A stretch of DNA of 36,337 bases from the NCBI GenBank assembly GCA_948473335.1, contig CAOKXF010000007.1:1-36337 (forward strand). Reading direction: 5' to 3'. Under the pieces are notes generated by a model. It made no database searches and had not been told where the DNA came from. It worked only from the letters and a program-made list of their open reading frames with translations. The position numbers were made by a program, and so were the translations under genes. The DNA comes from an uncultured Clostridium sp. Its GTDB lineage: Bacteria; Bacillota; Clostridia; TANB77; CAG-508. Position 1 is the stretch's first letter. Each line of letters begins with the position of its first letter. This document shows positions 34,000-36,337 of the stretch, piece by piece.

Positions 34000-34749
34000 A
34001 TGGAAGAAATAATTGAAGAAGAAAAGAAAACCGTGCTAGTAGTGGATGATGAAGTAACAATAGTAGAGTTATTAAAACATCATTTAGAATTAGAAGGATA
34101 TAATGTATTAGAAGCAAATGATGGAATAACAGGATTAGAAACAGCATTGAATGAAAGACCAAATTTAATATTACTAGATATCATGTTACCAAAATTAGAT
34201 GGATTATCAGTATGCAAAAGAATAAAAAATGTATATAATGTACCAATATTAATGATAACAGCAAAAGATACAGAGATAGACAAAATATTAGGACTAGAAT
34301 TGGGTGCTGACGATTATGTAACAAAGCCATTTAGTACAAGAGAATTAATGGCAAGAGTAAAAGCAAATCTAAGAAAGTATGATGCAGTATTAACAGAAAA
34401 TAGAGAAGAAAAGAAACAAGAAGAACAAGGAAAGAGGCAAACAGAAAATAAAATAAGGGTAGGAGACATAATATTAGACTTAGATAAATTTGAAGTAAGA
34501 ATAAAAGATGAAATAATAGACTTAACATTAAGAGAATTTGAAGTACTAAAATTTTTAGCAATGCAAACAGGACAAATAGTAACAAGAGAAGAATTATTAG
34601 AAAAAGTATGGGGATATGAATATTATGGTGATATAAGAACAGTAGATGTTACAGTAAGAAGAATAAGAGAAAAAATAGAAAAAGATACTACAGCGCCAAA
34701 AAGATTAATAACTAAAAGAGGAATAGGATATTACCTAGCAGCAGACTAA
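34000..34749 (+). CDS. OmpR/PhoB family response regulator
   Basis: 249 residues from ATG 34000; the SD GGAGG (33990-33994) is correctly spaced for it, while the in-frame ATG 33988 overlaps the SD. The receiver domain has VLVVDDE, phospho-acceptor Asp60 (ILLDIMLPKLDG), the Thr in MITAKD, and VTKPFS. A Glu/Lys/Gln-rich linker (about 130-150) joins it to a winged-helix domain (LTLREFEVLKFLA, TREELLEKVWGYEY, RTVDVTVRRIREKIE, TKRGIGYYLA). It most likely pairs with the adjacent kinase. The order and domains resemble PhoP or WalR/YycF, but no target site is seen. Confidence 0.94.
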   Translation: MEEIIEEEKKTVLVVDDEVTIVELLKHHLELEGYNVLEANDGITGLETALNERPNLILLDIMLPKLDGLSVCKRIKNVYNVPILMITAKDTEIDKILGLELGADDYVTKPFSTRELMARVKANLRKYDAVLTENREEKKQEEQGKRQTENKIRVGDIILDLDKFEVRIKDEIIDLTLREFEVLKFLAMQTGQIVTREELLEKVWGYEYYGDIRTVDVTVRRIREKIEKDTTAPKRLITKRGIGYYLAAD

Positions 34750-34789
34750 GATAAGTTTGACTCTATCATTGATAATGAATATAAGAAAA

Positions 34790-34888
34790 GTGACTTCGTC
34801 ACATGTGCATTTTGCTTCGCAAATATGCACAGGCTAAGGAAACTTAACCTTGTTGTATATGTAGAAAACTTCGATTTTTCCTATACAA
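34790..34888 (+). promoter_or_regulatory. Structured leader of dnaE, at least three clear hairpins
   Basis: GTGAC-TTC-GTCAC (34790-34802). TGTGCAT-TTTGC / GCAAA-T-ATGCACA (34804-34831; 12 bp with one bulge, TTC loop). AAGG/CCTT (34836-34851, weak). TTGTATA...GAAAA / TTTTC...TATACAA (34853-34888; 7 plus 5 bp). The segment is richer in G and C than nearby intergenic DNA. It may be a regulatory leader or a dispersed palindromic repeat. Confidence 0.5.
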
Positions 34889-34915
34889 TAAAAAAGCTGA
34901 AAGGAATGGATAGAT

Positions 34916-36337
34916 ATGAGTAACTTTGTACATTTACATATACATAGTGAATTTAGTCTATTAGATGGTGCAAATAGAATTAAAGACTTACCAGTAAGGG
35001 CAAAAGAATTAGGAATGAACGCCATGGCCATAACAGACCATGGCGTTATGTATGGTGCAATAGACTTTTACAAAGCATGCAAGAAAGAAGGAATAAAACC
35101 AATAATAGGATGCGAAGTATATGTAGCAAAAAGAACAAGGAAAGATAAAGAACCAAATATAGATAATAGATATTATCATTTAATATTATTAGCAAAAAAT
35201 AATCAAGGATATCAAAATTTAAGTAAATTAGTATCTATAGGATTTGTAGAAGGATATTACTATAAGCCAAGGATAGATTTAGAAGTACTAGAAAAATATC
35301 ATGAAGGATTAATATGTTTAAGTGCATGCTTAGCAGGAGCAGTAAATCAAGCATTATTAAATGACGAAAGTGAAAAAGCAGAAGAAATAGCAATGTGGCA
35401 TAAAAATTTATTTGGAGATGACTATTATATAGAAATACAAAACAATGGAATACCAGAGCAAGCATTAGCTAACCAGAAACTGGTAAAGTTAGCAAGAAAG
35501 TTAGATATACCGTTAGTTGCAACAAATGATGCACATTATTTAAAAAGGGAAGATGCATATAACCACGAAGTACTATTGTGTATACAGACAGGAAAAAAAA
35601 TAAATGATGAAGATAGAATGAGATTTGACACAGATGAGCTATATGTAAAATCGCCAGAAGAAATGAGTGAATACTTTTCAAATTTTCCAGATGCAATAGA
35701 AAATACAGTAAAAATCGCAGAAAAGTGTAATGTAGAATTTGAATTTGGACATACAATATTACCAAATTATGAAGTACCAAAAGAATTTGAAACCCATGCA
35801 GATTATTTAAAAAAGCTATGTGATGATGGAATAAAAAAGAGATATGGAGAAAATCCCACAAAAGAAGTACTAGAAAGAGCAGAATATGAATTAAGTGTTG
35901 TAGAAAAGATGGGATATGTAGACTATTTTTTGATAGTATGGGATTTTATACATTATGCAAAAGAAAATGATATACCAGTAGGACCAGGGAGAGGATCAGG
36001 AGCAGGGTCATTACTGGCATATGCAATAGAAATAACTGATATAGACCCAATAAAATATGGACTAATATTCGAAAGATTTTTAAATCCAGATAGAATAAGT
36101 ATGCCAGACTTTGATGTAGACTTTTCAGATGCACAAAGACAAGAAGTTATCGACTATGTATCAAATAAATATGGTCATGATCATGTATCACAGATAATAA
36201 CATTTGGAACAATGGCAGCAAAAATGGTAATAAGAGATGTAGCAAGAGTGCTAGAATTTCCATATGCAGAAGCAGATAAGTTGGCAAAAATGATACCAAA
36301 TGAAATACATATAACAATAGAAAAAGCAATTGAGCAA
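34916..36337 (+). CDS. dnaE: DNA polymerase III alpha subunit DnaE, 3' end beyond the window
   Basis: Replicative DNA polymerase subunit of the C family. The ATG at 34916 has AAAGGA 10 bases upstream; the earlier ATG at 34906 stops after five codons. 474 codons are present without a stop. The N-terminal PHP domain shows [45 protein letters not shown] and ATNDAHYL. The polymerase domain follows, with [45 protein letters not shown] and the catalytic PDFDVDF, then [20 protein letters not shown]. The thumb, tau-binding and OB domains lie outside. The DnaE type is shown by the absence of an N-terminal proofreading exonuclease. Confidence 0.97.
   Translation, partial: MSNFVHLHIHSEFSLLDGANRIKDLPVRAKELGMNAMAITDHGVMYGAIDFYKACKKEGIKPIIGCEVYVAKRTRKDKEPNIDNRYYHLILLAKNNQGYQNLSKLVSIGFVEGYYYKPRIDLEVLEKYHEGLICLSACLAGAVNQALLNDESEKAEEIAMWHKNLFGDDYYIEIQNNGIPEQALANQKLVKLARKLDIPLVATNDAHYLKREDAYNHEVLLCIQTGKKINDEDRMRFDTDELYVKSPEEMSEYFSNFPDAIENTVKIAEKCNVEFEFGHTILPNYEVPKEFETHADYLKKLCDDGIKKRYGENPTKEVLERAEYELSVVEKMGYVDYFLIVWDFIHYAKENDIPVGPGRGSGAGSLLAYAIEITDIDPIKYGLIFERFLNPDRISMPDFDVDFSDAQRQEVIDYVSNKYGHDHVSQIITFGTMAAKMVIRDVARVLEFPYAEADKLAKMIPNEIHITIEKAIEQ

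Noticed and set aside
35020..35050. Palindromic bases around CCATGG near the start of dnaE
   Set aside because: They lie within the conserved PHP coding segment and are explained by the codons.

Overview
The window looks like chromosomal DNA of a spore-forming, very AT-rich member of the Clostridia. Intergenic DNA is close to pure A/T. Ribosome-binding sites are strong (GGAGG or GAGGTG) and TTG starts are common. Sporulation genes are present: spo0A, a spoIVFA/spoIVFB-like pair and several M23/M15 cell-wall peptidases. I cannot name the species.

Region 1 (1-9127) is an accessory island. A C5 DNA methyltransferase overlaps a HpaII-type restriction endonuclease by 11 bp. They are followed by a terminator and a 1251-residue YobI-like P-loop NTPase with two membrane segments and its own terminator. 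Next come about 0.7 kb of degenerate tandem repeats with a small GC-richer reading frame, a 69-residue acidic protein, and a large serine recombinase. The recombinase gene ends inside a short peptidoglycan-binding gene, which looks like the right end of an integrated element. The left end is not in the window.

Region 2 (9408-11854) is the front of the division and cell wall cluster: mraZ, rsmH and an ftsL-like gene. It is driven by a clear sigma-A promoter with three MraZ boxes at an exact 10-bp period. A 400-base A-rich repeat tract separates mraZ from rsmH.

Region 3 (11908-21531) is surface and sporulation biology. It holds an HD-GYP protein (minus strand), a class D sortase with a thioester/SpaA surface protein whose sorting signal ends right after LPITG, and a small membrane-anchored protein. 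A spoIVFA-like M23 gene follows, its Shine-Dalgarno sequence buried in a hairpin, then spoIVFB, a BaiN-like flavoprotein, a YigZ/IMPACT protein, spo0A and an M15 peptidase (minus strand).

Region 4 (21532-24282) looks accessory: two genes I do not recognise, a PPOX-type flavoprotein, and a hairpin-rich stretch resembling an oriT or other mobile-element remnant.

Region 5 (24283-36337) is core again. It has a Sua5/YrdC protein, tRNA-Gly(UCC) and an RluA pseudouridine synthase (all minus strand), then a second M23 peptidase. The rest of the wall cluster follows (murE, mraY, ftsW, murG), then a PhoR/PhoP-like two-component pair and the 5' part of dnaE, which runs off the window. murG has one extra base that breaks its frame. 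The division cluster is split in two by about 16 kb, and the penicillin-binding protein gene, murF and murD are absent from the window.
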